DNA of 64,000 nt, taken from contig OZ038436.1 of the NCBI GenBank assembly GCA_964036275.1, positions 2,504,214 to 2,568,213 of the forward strand, in the 5' to 3' direction. The DNA is from Litoditis marina (taxonomy: Eukaryota; Nematoda; Chromadorea; Rhabditida; Rhabditidae). A model generated the notes under the pieces. That model was not told the DNA's origin. It searched no databases and saw only the letters and a list, made by a program, of their open reading frames with translations. The position numbers and the translations under genes were made by a program. Every line of letters begins with the position of its first letter. Positions within the stretch are counted from its first letter, which is position 1. Shown here piece after piece: positions 33,615-46,149 of this stretch.

Positions 33615-35796
33615 CTGTAACACACATTGTTTCTGTGATTCAGTTTGTAATTGATGCGTTCTGCTGCGTTATGTAAGAGAAAATACAAAAAAATTGAACT
33701 AGTGTTAAAGATATTACTTAAAAGAACGCAGAAAATCTCCCTCTCTTCTGGAAATGTTTATCACTTTTGGCACTGTTCACAGTTTGTACCCAATTTTCCA
33801 GGAGGTACTAATTTGGTTGAATGTATCACATCTTCATCTAAAGAGAACACCCCCACCTCCTTCAATGCGATGCCGTCAAGCCTACTTTGAATTAAACTGT
33901 GTGAATATTGAATAATTTGTCAAGATAATCTGTGAACTGTGCACATTTCAAGTGTTCCTTTCTATCGTGAACACATTTAATATTTTTCCAAGGCTTCGTA
34001 TATTTCTGTAACTGTATTTAAACGGCAACACATTTGTTACAGTTCACTTGGGCAGTGTGAAAGTAGCGAGAAAGAAAATTTCTGGGGAAAGTGAAGGAAA
34101 ATGAGTTGACGAACCTGAAGGAATGTGCATAGAAAAGCTATGAATTTCAAATACTTTCCGCGAAAAGCTCTTTTTTCTTGAACATTTGAACCGCTTAGAA
34201 TAGGAGTTGTTGTTTGACCTCATTTCAAATGTGCAAACAATCTTCCTCAAGCAGGGTTCAAAGCTGCAAACTTTCCTGCAAAGAATTTTTGAAAAGCTGC
34301 AAGAACAACGTTTTTGGTGATTTTCCAATGAGTCACAAGCTCCAACTAGAAACATTGTTGATTATCAAAACTTTCCCAGAATCAAAAACTTAGTTTATTT
34401 ATACATATATTTTGCCTAAACTGTTATAACCTGAACCGAACTACTGGGTTTCTTGAATTTTCAAACATCATAACACTAAAAAGTGGCTTTTGAATGAAAG
34501 TTGGTTGATGCGATAAGTCTCATACTCGATCATAATACTTGTTTTGACCTACAACAAGGAGATCATAAGGGCCTCACACGAGTTTGAATTAGCCTCTTAA
34601 AATGTTACAAAACATAAAAAACTCATGAAGCGTTCGCTAGTACATGCTGCAAAAAACTTCTAGTTTTTTGTTGTCAAAAACAAAAATTCACCTCGCTTGT
34701 AGGATTCAAGTTCCAAATCAGGTTAAAAGCCATTTCTCCCTGATAGAGGTTCAGTGTTACATTCTTAAATTTGTTTTACGGTTCAAAGTTCACAAGCTAT
34801 CGTTAACTTCATAGAAAATACTATTGTGGGTGGGAAATACAAAGAAGTAACTACTGTGGAAGGAAACATCTATTTACATAAAACCCGTGTGACACTCGAG
34901 CGCTGAACGCTTCGTAGCGTTTTCACACAGTATATTCGGAGCAAGAACACTTATTTTAATTTAATTTAGAACATACTAACGAAGTGAACATTGCACGAAA
35001 ACTGCATTTTATTAAAAATAGTTAGTACAGACTCTCTCCTTTCAAAATTTGTGTTGTCATTCATGAAAAAAGTCAGCAAAAACATATTAATGCATGCTAA
35101 GTGTGTACCAGTGACTCGAACCTACGGTTTGACGAGGCATTTTGATAAGAAAAGTTGAATAGCGAACTGGGAGTACACACTTTGTACTCGTACCTCTCTT
35201 AATCAAAATGCACATGCACCAATTGCGGGAAAGTATGTTCTTACATCTTAATTAGGTTTTCTTCATCAATTATATTGCCACATCCAAACATGTGAAATTT
35301 CAGTTTTTGAAACGAGCACATGCGACTTTTCTCAGGTCTGGCGCAACTTTTGTGAAATTTGCATCACAACTTAACGTATTTCGTTTAGGAGAAGAGCGAA
35401 CTAGACTATAGTTAGAAATCTACGTTATCCTTATTGTTAAACACATTACGCGCAAGTATTAGTGGTAAGAGAAAAACCCGAATACACTTTAGGCACTAAA
35501 AACGCCTCTAATACAGCTCGTGTAACATTTGAGTAACATTGCAGCTCAGCGGGAGTAATTCTGAGACTACACTGTACGATTTAATTTAAAAATGTTCTTA
35601 TGTTCATATGGATATGAATGAGAGCTTAGGGACCCAAAACAGCGTGTTTAAACCACTATACTGTTAGTCAACTGGACAGTCACGTGAAATAGGGTTAACA
35701 CAGCAGAACTTAGAAATGTGTAGTAACAGAGTGCACGATTCCTCATTAGGATGCTGACTCTACTTGACTATTCGATCTACTTCTAGTATTATTGAA

Positions 35797-36246
35797 CTAG
35801 TGAGCTCGATTGAGGCCAGTACCCAGAAATTTAGGTCCAAAGGAGGAGAAGAATTCGGAAATGCTGGTGGAAAAAATACATGAGAACTGCCATGGAAGAG
35901 CAAACGACTTGGAGATATAGCATTCAATTATAAGAAAAACCAGAAAATTGAAATTATTGTACAAAAACACGATACTTGTATAAACAAGGTCATCCAACTG
36001 TTTATATATCTCACGGCGAAATGCACGGGCTCCGATTCCGTAGTAAATTATTGTGTGACTAGGATTTGATTTCGTAGTTGAACCGTACACGAGGTAGTAT
36101 GATGGAATATTTATCGTGTTTTCGAAGAATTCACCGTTTTCAGAGCCTGAAAAAGGCATCAGTTCACACAGTACAATAAACTCAACTTTGGGTCGCGCAG
36201 GACAACGTGACCCAAAAGTATTCCGAATAGCACGGATAATTAACAC
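35797..36246 (-). pseudogene. Possible fragment of a 7TM receptor (TM7-like)
   Basis: The minus-strand frame contains SNPSHTIIYYGIGARAFRREI, reminiscent of the TM7 NPxxIY step followed by an FRR segment in peptide-type GPCRs. No other receptor segment, and no clear splice-joined exons, were found nearby. It may be chance; a decayed receptor is the alternative. Confidence 0.2.
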
Positions 36247-36829
36247 TAAAAACTAAAAACTCATCTAAACTCGTAACAAATACATCAACACTACTTTTCC
36301 CACACGAGGTGGCAGATGAAAGAGGTCCAAACCGAGTGCTGTGAACGTTGGAGTTCAATTTCCATATGCATAACAATGCCGAGGTTCCAAGAAATCAGGA
36401 CTTGGTGAATACAATATATGACTGTTGTGAATGTGTTGCAAATAGTATGAAGAAAGAGCTTTGTTGTTCTCTGTGTTTGCCTGACCTCTCAAAATTTATC
36501 ACTATCATCGAGTTTGTATTAAACCATCGAACAGAACGTAAATTCTCAATAATATTCCATATAGCATATTTTTGGTTCCTAGTGTTCTCATCAGTGCAGT
36601 CGCGCAACTTGAAACACTTTTTTGAATACCACGAACAAAATGTAAGCGTAAAAGTGAAGTCAAGTAAAAATTAGGAACTTACAAAGATGCAAACTTCATA
36701 ATACGATCATTACCATATTTTATTATAGAACATCTATATTATAGAACATTACCTCTATGAAGTATTTGTACCCGACCAATCGATGGTTCAAACTGTCAAC
36801 TTGAGCATAAAATGTTCTGTTGTACATGT

Positions 36830-37010
36830 ATACTTTTTTTTATTTTTTGGGACTGGCGCAACTTTTTTTGGAATTTGCAACATAACTTCAGGTACTCCAT
36901 ATAGGAAGAGAACATTCTGAACTACAGTTTGAAACCCATGTTACACTTAATGTATGAACAAATAACACTTGCGTATAAGTGGTATAGTATTAATAATAGG
37001 TTTATTCCAC
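36830..37010. repeat. Dispersed repeat shared with 35310-35480
   Basis: Both contain CTGGCGCAACTTTT, AATTTGCA, AGGAGAAGAG-type and CACTTGCGTATAAGTGGTA-type stretches in the same order. Confidence 0.45.
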
Positions 37011-39418
37011 AAGAATCACACACATGTTATCAAATGAATATCCACGGAAAGAACCTTAGAAACCCCAAAAGTATTGCAGTTCAAAGGACCGAAGCGTTGT
37101 GATTGGTACCCATCACCTTCTTCAAGTAGTAAGTACGCATTACTGCACTGAAAACCGCAGGAACGCTTGTCGCTGGATAACGTCTCTCATATACAGTCGC
37201 TGTAACATTCGAGTGCCTAATTTCAATAGATATTCTAGAATTACGGAGCAGAAAAACGTATTTTGATGCATCAACAGTTCAAAGACGTAAATCGGCTTGA
37301 TAATTTTCAGTCCTGAAATTCCCTCAATCGAAACTTATGGTGATTAAACGGACCTCGTGATGAAATCTAACTACACTTTTTCATCTGAAATGTGATATTT
37401 TCTTATTTACATTTTACAGGATTTGATGAGAACACAGTGACAAAGACGTGTTCTAGGTTTTAAAGGAACTTTCAGTCCTCAAATATTGTACCTATGAGCA
37501 ATGAACTTTTTATTATTTATTATTATTCGTGATGTTTTCGGAGATATCCTACTGTTGAGAATCGAACTTGTAAACTTGATTCTTCCCAGGACTCGGGAAC
37601 GCAAAGTTTGGAACTCGATCAGCAACCCTGACTTCTGCACTGTTGACAAATTAACTCAGTGAGAAACGCAGTGAATCTATCTACCAATTGATAAACTATA
37701 CTAAATCGCATAATCTCAATAAATCGCAGCTATTTATGTACCTGCTCATATATTTCAACATGATAACATTACGGGTGGTGATTTACGTCAAACACTTGTT
37801 ATTGAACGGAAGTGCCCTTACATAGTTAGTATGAAACATTGAGATACGTAGTTTTTATGAGCTGTGCATGACAGTCACAATGCGAGCACTGTGTTCTCCT
37901 TTGTAGCCAAACCACAGCTAAAATATAAGTTCAGTATTCTCCTATGTTTTTGAGAATTTAGCATAAAGGAAAAAAAGCACAAGACATGAGCAATTTTGTC
38001 AGGTTTCACGTGTGTCAAACCTCCCCTACGGTGTGAAATAGAAACATGCAGGAATCCATAACGCATTGAAGATGAAACATCTTGTCTAGTCGTGTCGGCG
38101 TACCAATCAAAAGCCTATGAGATACCTCATGAGCTATATCACGATTTTCTGACGAGACCCCCTTTTATTGCTATGCTACAACCGTGGAAGCTCACGAGTA
38201 GCTCATGAGGTATCTCATGAGAAACTGATCTGAACTTCCCAGAAGGTACGACGTCTGGTGACGAGAAACATCAACAAAAATTCATAACCGAATTGAATGC
38301 AATCAAAAACTTCGTTGATGTTTTTGGAACATTCAGTAACAAACTTACTTGTTTAGTGATGAACACAGAATAAGTCGTATTAGATTGCTTGTGTTGGACA
38401 AAAATTCTCAATTAGATTATCCGGGTATTTGAGCTTAGTCTTAGTGAACTAACTCACGTTTTCTTTCTTCTCACGTCAGATTTATCTTAGTTTTTGTTTA
38501 AATCGAGATGCACCAATATTAGCGTTATAGATATTGCACACAACCAACCCATATGTTTTACAGCGCACTTCTTATATTTTGATCACTACCCTATTTTTGA
38601 AACTTTCTGAGGTGTGCCACTCGCTACACCATTCAAATATTTTGCAGTTACTATTTAATCACCTCGTAGTGAATTTATAAAACTCATTAAAGATACCATT
38701 TCCCTATGATCTGAAATTTTGAATCTGAAACTTTTTATTCTACTGTGTTTTAATAGTCATCAACAACATCAGAAATTTGAAACAAGAAGAAATTGCCTCA
38801 TGTCATTGAATACATACCCGAACTTGAACATTTTCGCTGTGACGCTATCTAGCTTGGTTAATTAGATTTTCAATGAATTTGACATATTTACTCATTTTTT
38901 GTACACTGATAGGCTTCAAAACGTATTAAGAGAGTCTTTGTATTTTTATCAGCATTTTCTTGCTTTTTTGTACGTAACTTGTTATCAGTGTATATTACGT
39001 ATATTGATTTTTTTGAGAAAACAGAGAAAGATGAAGATGAAAAAGTTATATGTTCGTAATTAGGTTTTCAAGCTCTATAAAATGGAACTGCTAGCTCGAA
39101 GTTCAAAATTAGAGCGAAATGGTATCTGTATGTACGAATAAATCAGGAAGTAGATAAAAAACGACCACATTCTTTGTGCATCTTTTAACTACATATGTGT
39201 TCAACTTCTAACTTGGTAACTTGTTTTATGTGAACGAAACGGAACAACATCTATCTGATATATGGTACTAATGAAACCGAGAAACGCTTGAAGTTTACTA
39301 GAGCCTGACAGGTGTAAATGTTTTTAACGACTGATGAAAAGAGTAAGTAAACTAACCGAGCGCACTCGAGACGTAATTGGGTTCTGTATGAAAAATTCAA
39401 ATGAGTAATAGCCCTTAA

Positions 39419-39895
39419 TGGGGCCGAGTGGTCGAGTGGTTATAGGATTTGTCAAACCGTTGTGGACACCGTACCATCGATTTTGTAAGGGGCGGGGTTT
39501 GGCGAGAGGCCAACCAGTCTGCGCATCATTGATCTACATACTCTCTCAACCGCTGGCTAATAATCAACGACTGCTCGCCCCGCATCGCTCAATCAATGAA
39601 ACCCTCCGCTGTCTTTATGGCAAAAATGGCGACTATAGCGTTCGACTGTCGCTCCACAGACCTGGGTTCGATCCTAGTCGCCATTTTTCTCATAAGGACA
39701 GCAGGGGGCTCAATTTATCGAGTGATACGAGGCTAGCGGTCGTTCATTATCTGCCAGCAGTTGGGAGAGTGAGTAGATCAATGATACGCAGACGAACTGG
39801 CCGCTCGCCAAGCCCCGTTCCATACAAAATCGATGGTACGGTGTCCACAACGGTTACAAATCCTGTATCTGCATGAGTTGGTAACGAAGCTCACC
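39419..39895 (+). mobile_element. SINE-like element split by a ~410-bp inverted-repeat insertion
   Basis: The head GGGGCCGAGTGGTCGAGTGG (39419 on) matches the SINE-like copy at 27.7 kb. The matching tail (GCATGAGTTGGTAACGAAGC) resumes near 39870. In between is an element whose ends are inverted repeats (ACCGTTGTGGACACCGTACC and its complement). That element itself contains a tRNA-like B box (GGGTTCGATCC) flanked by AATGGCGAC/GTCGCCATT. Confidence 0.5.
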
Positions 39896-40802
39896 CATGC
39901 CCAACTAGATCTAATCTACAAACAGTCCTTCTACGGTTGAACATGTGATTTGAGTATGATCACGTGATTCTCTCAATAGAGTACAACAACGGCTGAAATG
40001 GTTGCCTTGAATGATAATTATTAATCTTGGCTGAAAAATACAAGAGAGAGGCAAAGTCTTTTAGGATTCTTTCAGTTTTTCATGGAATCTCGTAACAACA
40101 TGATACATTTTCCACGTTCTCATATTGTTAATTCGTTATCTGAAAAAAAAACAGGCAAAGTAATCTCTGGTCAGGAAATAGCAGTTGTGACCCCATTTTT
40201 TGAAAACATCAGAACCCATTTTCCATCATGTTGACTTCAAACTCATTTTTTTCTTCAGAACACAGAAAAGTAAAACTTTGCCGTTTCATTGACGTTATAG
40301 CAGTTTGGTAACCTGAGTAGATTGACCTATAATTCGCTAGCAAGAAATGAGTATGATATATGAATGCGATGACACACTCGAACGCGTCAACTGAAATACA
40401 CTGGAGGGTAAACGGTGTTCGTTTCACAAAACGGAGCTGAACTCAGTAATTGCAGTATATTCGGAACGTATATAGTTGTGATTAAACTACAAAATTTGCG
40501 TAAACCAAGGATAAGGCAACAGTGTTTCCTTGGTATTCTTGTGTCGTGTCATTTGTTTTTAGCATTACCACTGTTTGTTTTATAATTGTTCTAAGAGTTT
40601 GCGCTGTTTCGGCATCAATTCTGTAACCGTTTTGATACTAATTGTCATTCTATACTCTGTGCGCAACAAAGCTCATGGCTCGGCCTCACCCAAACAGGGT
40701 ATCACCAAACTTTTCATCAGTAGCTTGCACATTTTGCATACTACTGTTACCACTCTCTTTCTACTTTTAACTGTCTCATGAACATGAACATCCACTAGCA
40801 GT

Positions 40803-41421
40803 AGAAAAAACAAGTGTCCTGCATTTAGGCGCCAAAAACCCACGTCATACCTACGAAATAAACGGCATAGATCTCAGAAAAGTAGATCAAAATGTCCGTG
40901 ATCTCGGGTTTTCGCTAAATCAAAACCTTTCATTCAAAGACCATGTGAAACATATCATCAGGTCTGCGAAGCATCGAACATACAATCTTTTGAAAGTTTT
41001 GAAAACTCGGAATAGGAATGTTTGGCTAAAATCGTATAAAACTTATGTCCGACCAATGGTTGAATTCGGTACTACTTTGTTACACTCAGATAGCGGGTTT
41101 GTTAAGAAACTTGAATCAGTTCAGAATGACTTCACTAGAAAGTTGTTTTTCCGTTTGGGTGGCTATACGTGTTTTCAAATCCCTAGTTCTGCATTTAGAA
41201 ACAGGAAACTTAACTTGGACAGTTTAGAATCTAGAAGAAATACTACAGACCTCATTATGATTCATAAAATCATAACTGGCCATTGTGGATTGAGTGCAAC
41301 AGACTTTCTCACGTTCAAACCTTCACGTACAAGAGGTACTAGCACGAAACTCAGTTTCCCAACCCCAAAAACTAGCCAACGTGCAAATTTTTCACATTAC
41401 GGGCCGGTTCCAAGTACTTGA
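40803..41421 (+). mobile_element. 5'-truncated non-LTR retrotransposon, reverse transcriptase C-terminal part
   Basis: An open frame encodes KTSVLHLG, a NGIDLRKVDQNVRDLGF-type stretch, and then YVRPMVEFGTTLLHSD and KLESVQNDFTRKL. These are characteristic of the region after the RT palm in LINE ORF2 proteins of nematodes and insects (CR1/Jockey-like clades). The catalytic YADD part and the endonuclease are absent, as expected for 5' truncation. The frame ends at 41421. The clade assignment is tentative. Confidence 0.8.
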
Positions 41422-41664
41422 AATCGAGCAAGAAGTCTAAAATACCGATATCGTTATCTGCCGCAAAAAAGCACTTTAAGTGAATGCATTTGAATTGACT
41501 TCTACTGTTTTTTGTTATTCCTGTGAGATAGGCCCAAATTATTACCTGTGTGATTTGTTTTATCAGTACTGTCATGTTGTTCACTTTCCATTTACTGCGA
41601 TTACCAAATGATGTTATATTTCCGACACTTTTCCGCTTTTGAATGTTTTTTATATCCTACCGTC

Positions 41665-41762
41665 ACATTTTTGTTCACCTACTGGGCGTTCCAAAAGTTG
41701 TCTTAACCACAACTTTCATTGGGTCAGAACGAGAAAGAACCTCAAACTTGGGTAATTTAACC
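41665..41762 (-). ncRNA. sls-1-like: SL1-like spliced leader RNA gene
   Basis: The 22-nt leader (41741-41762) equals canonical nematode SL1 except for A in place of T at position 5, and is followed by GT as splice donor. Downstream are CTGACCCAA as in C. elegans SL1 RNA, a perfect 7-bp stem AAGTTGT/ACAACTT at the position of stem II, and the Sm-type site CTTTTGGAACG. Stem I keeps only part of its pairing, and the 3' terminal hairpin is not convincing. So this may be a working variant or a diverging copy. The 3' end is approximate. Confidence 0.65.
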
Positions 41763-41931
41763 AACGAGAGGATAGGATACTGGTGGACGCTCATGAGACG
41801 TACGTATATTATTCTGGCCGGCTGGCCAAAACGCCCCCTTTAAAATACACGCGCTAAAACAGATAGTATTCGGTTTGTTTGGGCGCTAAAACTAAGGAAA
41901 TTCGATCTAGTTTTAAATAAAAATGTAAAAA

Positions 41932-42048
41932 GCTTACGGCCCCCGGGATTCCCAAGCCATCTCCGATCCAAGTACTAACCGGGCCCAACGTTGCTTGACT
42001 TGCCAGATCGGACGGGAAGGCGTATTTTCACGTGGTATGGTCGTAAGC
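41932..42048 (-). rRNA. rrn-4: 5S rRNA gene
   Basis: Read on the minus strand it starts GCTTACGACCATACCACG and ends CCGTAAGC, the paired termini of nematode 5S rRNA. Internal hallmarks are present: GTCCGATCTGGCAAGT, AAGCAACGTTGGGCC (A-box region) and TACTTGGATCGGAGATGG (C-box region). Length is about 117 nt and a T run, the Pol III terminator, follows at once. It is somewhat diverged from the C. elegans sequence as I remember it, so it could be a variant copy. An SL1-like RNA gene lies 170 bp downstream on the same strand. Confidence 0.9.
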
Positions 42049-42049
42049 A

Positions 42050-43545
42050 AAAGCATTGGGGGTCTACTAGGGATATGCTGGAGGCAGATTTACACAACTA
42101 GGACACATAAAACATAAATAAACAATAACTTTCCCAGCCACTAATTTGCTAAATTTCTCAGTTACAAGTTCACGTGGTTTCCACGTGAATTTGGACAAAA
42201 CACGCCCTAAAATAGCAGTTCTAACGGTCTTTCCTCGCCCATAATTCGAAAAATTGTTAATTATATCTCGCAATCTCTTGATCTACCAGTCGAGAATACA
42301 GCTTTCTGTGAGTCAACCGTTGTACAAGTCACCAACTTATCCCCATCCCCAGCTTTAGCCCTGTAGAATCGCGGGTTTTCGCTCATATCTCAGCTTTGGA
42401 GGGTCGAAACACAAAAATGACAAGATTTCCGCGATCGGCACGTCATTTTGTATGCACACGGCACGAAAAAAAGCTAATTCGGAAAAAATTTCTCGATTGC
42501 AAATGGCAAAAATCTACAGGTAGTTAAACCTTCCCCCTCCGGCACGGGAGGCGGCAGCACTATCCACTAGGCCACCGGACACCTCCGAGCCGGAATGCTT
42601 GTTTCGGGGGAAAGAGCGCGCGGTTCACTGTTGTATATGGAAATGTTAGGTTTTTCATAGATGAGATAAATAATTTAGCTCTCAATTCTCAATTGTAGCC
42701 CTCAGATGTGGAGCAAATTTCAATTTCGTTCTCTGGCACGAAACTCGATGAGAATTTGGAAAAACTATCGGAAAAGGTACGAATAGCTTTTGTAAAAGTA
42801 TTTTCTATGATGTGTAACTTAAATGGAGGTGTATGGGGGGAAAAGTTCAACTTTTGTTTCACGTGACTCACGTGGGAAAACGTGCATTTTCACGGGTCCA
42901 CACCTACTAAACATGCATGAACATCCCTTTTGTTGCCGATGTGGAGCAAACTACAACGTTTCTTTTAGAGAACACCTGTTTTCTGCTCACGTGAGACACG
43001 TGACACACGTGTTTTTACTTTTGTTCACATTCTTAGTGCCCTCCTCTTGTATATCACATGCTTGCATGTAAATAAATCAATCAATCGGTAATTAACAAGG
43101 TGGTAACGACTGGTCCGAAATATGTCTCATTTACACAGTTAATGAAACGTTGAGACGCTTTAACTGCAATGTAGGGAGAGACCGAGTAACACGCAGATGA
43201 ACTCTACACGGTCATGTCAAAATGTGATAATTGTTCAGAACGTGCAGTGAAAAAGTGGAATCTTTGAGTTTTGACCTTACGATTCACGTGACTTTTCGAT
43301 GAAATGAGATAGGAAACGTAGCGAAAATAGCACACAGCTGATAAAAGTCAGTGCGACGGGAACTCTACTTCAATATTGGTTATATATGGGCTTTTTTTCG
43401 TTTGATCCCGTGATTGAACAAACTAGGAATGACTTATTATTTTCATTATAATCGATCAATACCTATTTTTTTACCTCGTATCCTTTCAAAATCAAAAGGA
43501 ACACCTTTGCACTGTGACTGGAATATCTTTCGAATGATGAACGAT
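42050..43545. other. Spacer right of the 5S gene
   Basis: Holds the degenerate tRNA-like sequence. From about 42810 a stretch with CCRCGANYN-like C/H spacing ends in AAATAAATCAATCAATC, which looks like the 3' tail of a LINE, but no RT sequence was read. Confidence 0.35.
42525..42605 (-). repeat. Degenerate tRNA-like sequence
   Basis: The minus strand reads GTCCGGTGGCCTAGTGGATA, a good tRNA D-arm/A box, then a stem GCCTCCC...GGAGGG. The B-box position reads GGTTTAACTACC, which is degraded. Probably a tRNA pseudogene or SINE head. Confidence 0.4.
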
Positions 43546-43949
43546 AGAATAGAATAGAATATAATCTTTGTTCGCGATTGAATACGTGTCTTGCCACATA
43601 TATGTGGCACTCCAGTTACGAGAGATTGGAGATATACCTGCAAGTAGTAGTTCTGGTGATAGTGGAGAAGTTCTGTACCTCGGAATAATTATGAAGTCAA
43701 AATATACGGATAGATCTTACCTGCGTCTCAGCATACACTATTTAGAGTGGTTGCCAAATTTATAAACTTTTGTCTCTCACCGGAATCGAACCTGAGAGCA
43801 AAACAATCCTGGCAGGATTTCACCACTGCGTTTTTTGAGCAAATAGCTGACATTGCTTCGGAATTGAAGACATGTGTGCGTACACATCGGAAAGTGAGAA
43901 ATACAGTACTCTCTCGCCTTGCTGTGGGCGATGACTATATCCGGCTTTA

Positions 43950-46140
43950 CCTCTCACATTAAACGATAAATAACCCTCAATATAGGCTTAATGTGTTGCT
44001 CTTTAAAAATGACTTCGAAAGCCTTCAAGAAAGCTCCATCCCAGTTTCCATTCGAAAAGATCCTGTACCAAACACCCTCACCAGAACATAAGCTCTTAAA
44101 AACTCACGTGTCTAGGGCGTTCCATTGTTTCAGTCACATTATATATTCGTGTTCACTTCAATATTCCTTCCACGTTCTAACTCAAAAAGATGTGTGGTCG
44201 TCTATTGAATGGTATCCTAGAAACATAGAGACTGTGCTATGCTCCCCATTGTCCAATGACATGTTTCGAGTTCTGTTTTATGGTGTCTCCAGATTTTCTG
44301 TCTGACTCTCATTTGAGTTTTCCTGCGCTCATTACAGTTGTTTCAATCTGATTTCAGAAGTTGATAACTTCTACGATCAACGATAATACCGTATGTGAGC
44401 GCAGTATTCTGCAACGAGAGGGAGTTTTAACCAGTGTTGAGTTCTAACTTCGCTTGGTCAAGTTTGAAGTTTAGTATATTGTCTATATGTCGTGCAAATA
44501 TTGCGGTCTCTTCACTGTTTGGTCACATTATATTGACCCTGAAACACTAATGTGGAGCGTTCGAGACTTGATTGTGTTTTCAACAGATGGAGAAGCAAAG
44601 AGGAAGAGCAACTTTTAATTGTTTAACTTCTTTTATTTCACTACTATCGTTTCTCATGTTTTCCAGCACCCTGCATCAATATTCAGTCATCAAGAAAATT
44701 TTTCTTTTGGAGATCGGAACACCTCAGTTCATCACATCACATTCATCACAGTTATTCAATCGCCGTCGCTGTAGAATATATAAATATAGTCTCAATTCAA
44801 TACATATTGAATTGAGACTATTTATCTCATCCTATGGAAGATAGTCCGGAACTAACCTTAGTTCTCGAATGTTGTGATTCTAATTATTCTGCGTTATCTC
44901 ATATACGTTACACAGCTTTTGCATTGTCAATGTGGGATAATCTATGCAAATCAACAATGTTCACGTGAACTTTGTCACCTGAGTGGAATTTTACCCGGTT
45001 CTGCGTATCTAAAGAACCATTTGGAACTTGCACTATGTTCACTATGATTGCACAGTTTTCAAGAATTTATCAAGAATTAATATTGAAGAACAATGAGAAG
45101 TAAAGTTGCACTATTTTCAAGTAGAAGCACTATTTCGCGACCCTTTTATCGCAGCGAAAGTGGAGAGAAATAGCGTGTGTTCGATAAGACGTTTCGATGA
45201 GAGGTCGAGATATACTAGAAGTAAACTGACAAATCACTTAATATTAGCGTTTTAATGAGAAATCGTGCATTTTGTCATGGCACGTTTCTGACTTTTCCTT
45301 TGTTCCACATGTTCCACGTGACTATGCAGATGAATGACAGTATAGAAAGGCCGGAATTATGTTTTTTACCACCACCTATGAATAACTGATGATGGAATGA
45401 ATCACAAACTCTCAGAACTTTGGTTGAAGTTTGTTCTATATCTCTTAAGATGATTCATTGGTTTCTTTTCTGCCTACGATTAGTAGTATCAGTAGCATAT
45501 GTTTCCACATTTCGGGACTCATGTTTTTGCCCGTTTTTCAAAAAGCAGTTGTTATTTCAATTCACATATGACTCAAATTGTTTCGAGTAAAAATTTTTCA
45601 TTGTTCCAAAACGTTTTATTAGATAGTAACCATGAGACACTTGACTAAATTAAACATATGTAGAAATAAGTTTGGTCACTGAACACTTTTCATGTTGCGA
45701 AATCGCGCGCAGCGCGAAGCGCTGTGCGAGATTTGTCTTTGGTCCAGCTAATGCGCGCTTCCGTTTTTTTAGTTTCTCCTCAAAAAGGCTGAAATTCGCA
45801 AAACAAAGTTTTTATTGATGTACTTGTTTTCTATAGCTAATTCCCTAACCGTGTTTCAAAGGGTTGTGACAAGAAAAGTAAACCCAGTTCAAGAGTTTCT
45901 ACTCAACCGATTCCGTTGTGGAAGACATGTGATACCTACTCAAACACTCGCGGAGCAAAAAAAATTCAAGAAAAAATTGTTCTACTTAAAGTTATAGACA
46001 TTTTTCGAAAAGTGTCTGCGTCTCTCCATTCAGCACGCTCTCTCCCTCTCTCTGTCCTGTCGATAACTCAAACTGTACTGTAACGTAGAGAAACAATTAC
46101 CGATTTGCTTGAAAATCGAAATATGATGCCAATTTGTTTG
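43950..46140. other. No gene recognised
   Basis: Open frames near 43991-44305 and 44572-44844 show no motif. One CACGTGA MITE copy (45.2 kb) and a GCGC palindrome (45.7 kb) are present. Confidence 0.5.
44786..44823. repeat. Short perfect hairpin
   Basis: ATAGTCTCAATTCAATA and its complement flank a 2-nt loop. Function unknown. Confidence 0.5.
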
Positions 46141-46149
46141 AATATGAAG

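Larger units (their letters stand above)
33630..39418. other. Upstream spacer of gene A
   Basis: No confident gene. Contains the repeats listed, the doubtful receptor fragment and scattered short frames. A minus-strand Cys-containing frame at 34044-34355 has no family resemblance. Confidence 0.5.

Noticed and set aside
34044..34355. Cys-containing minus-strand frame upstream of gene A
   Set aside because: No ordered cysteine pattern, no splice sites joining it to gene A, and no family resemblance.
37555..37660. tRNA-like GAATCGAAC match
   Set aside because: Only a B-box-like piece; no A box or stems in the right place.
39418..39876. 152-codon plus-strand frame
   Set aside because: It lies entirely in the split SINE-like and inverted-repeat element.
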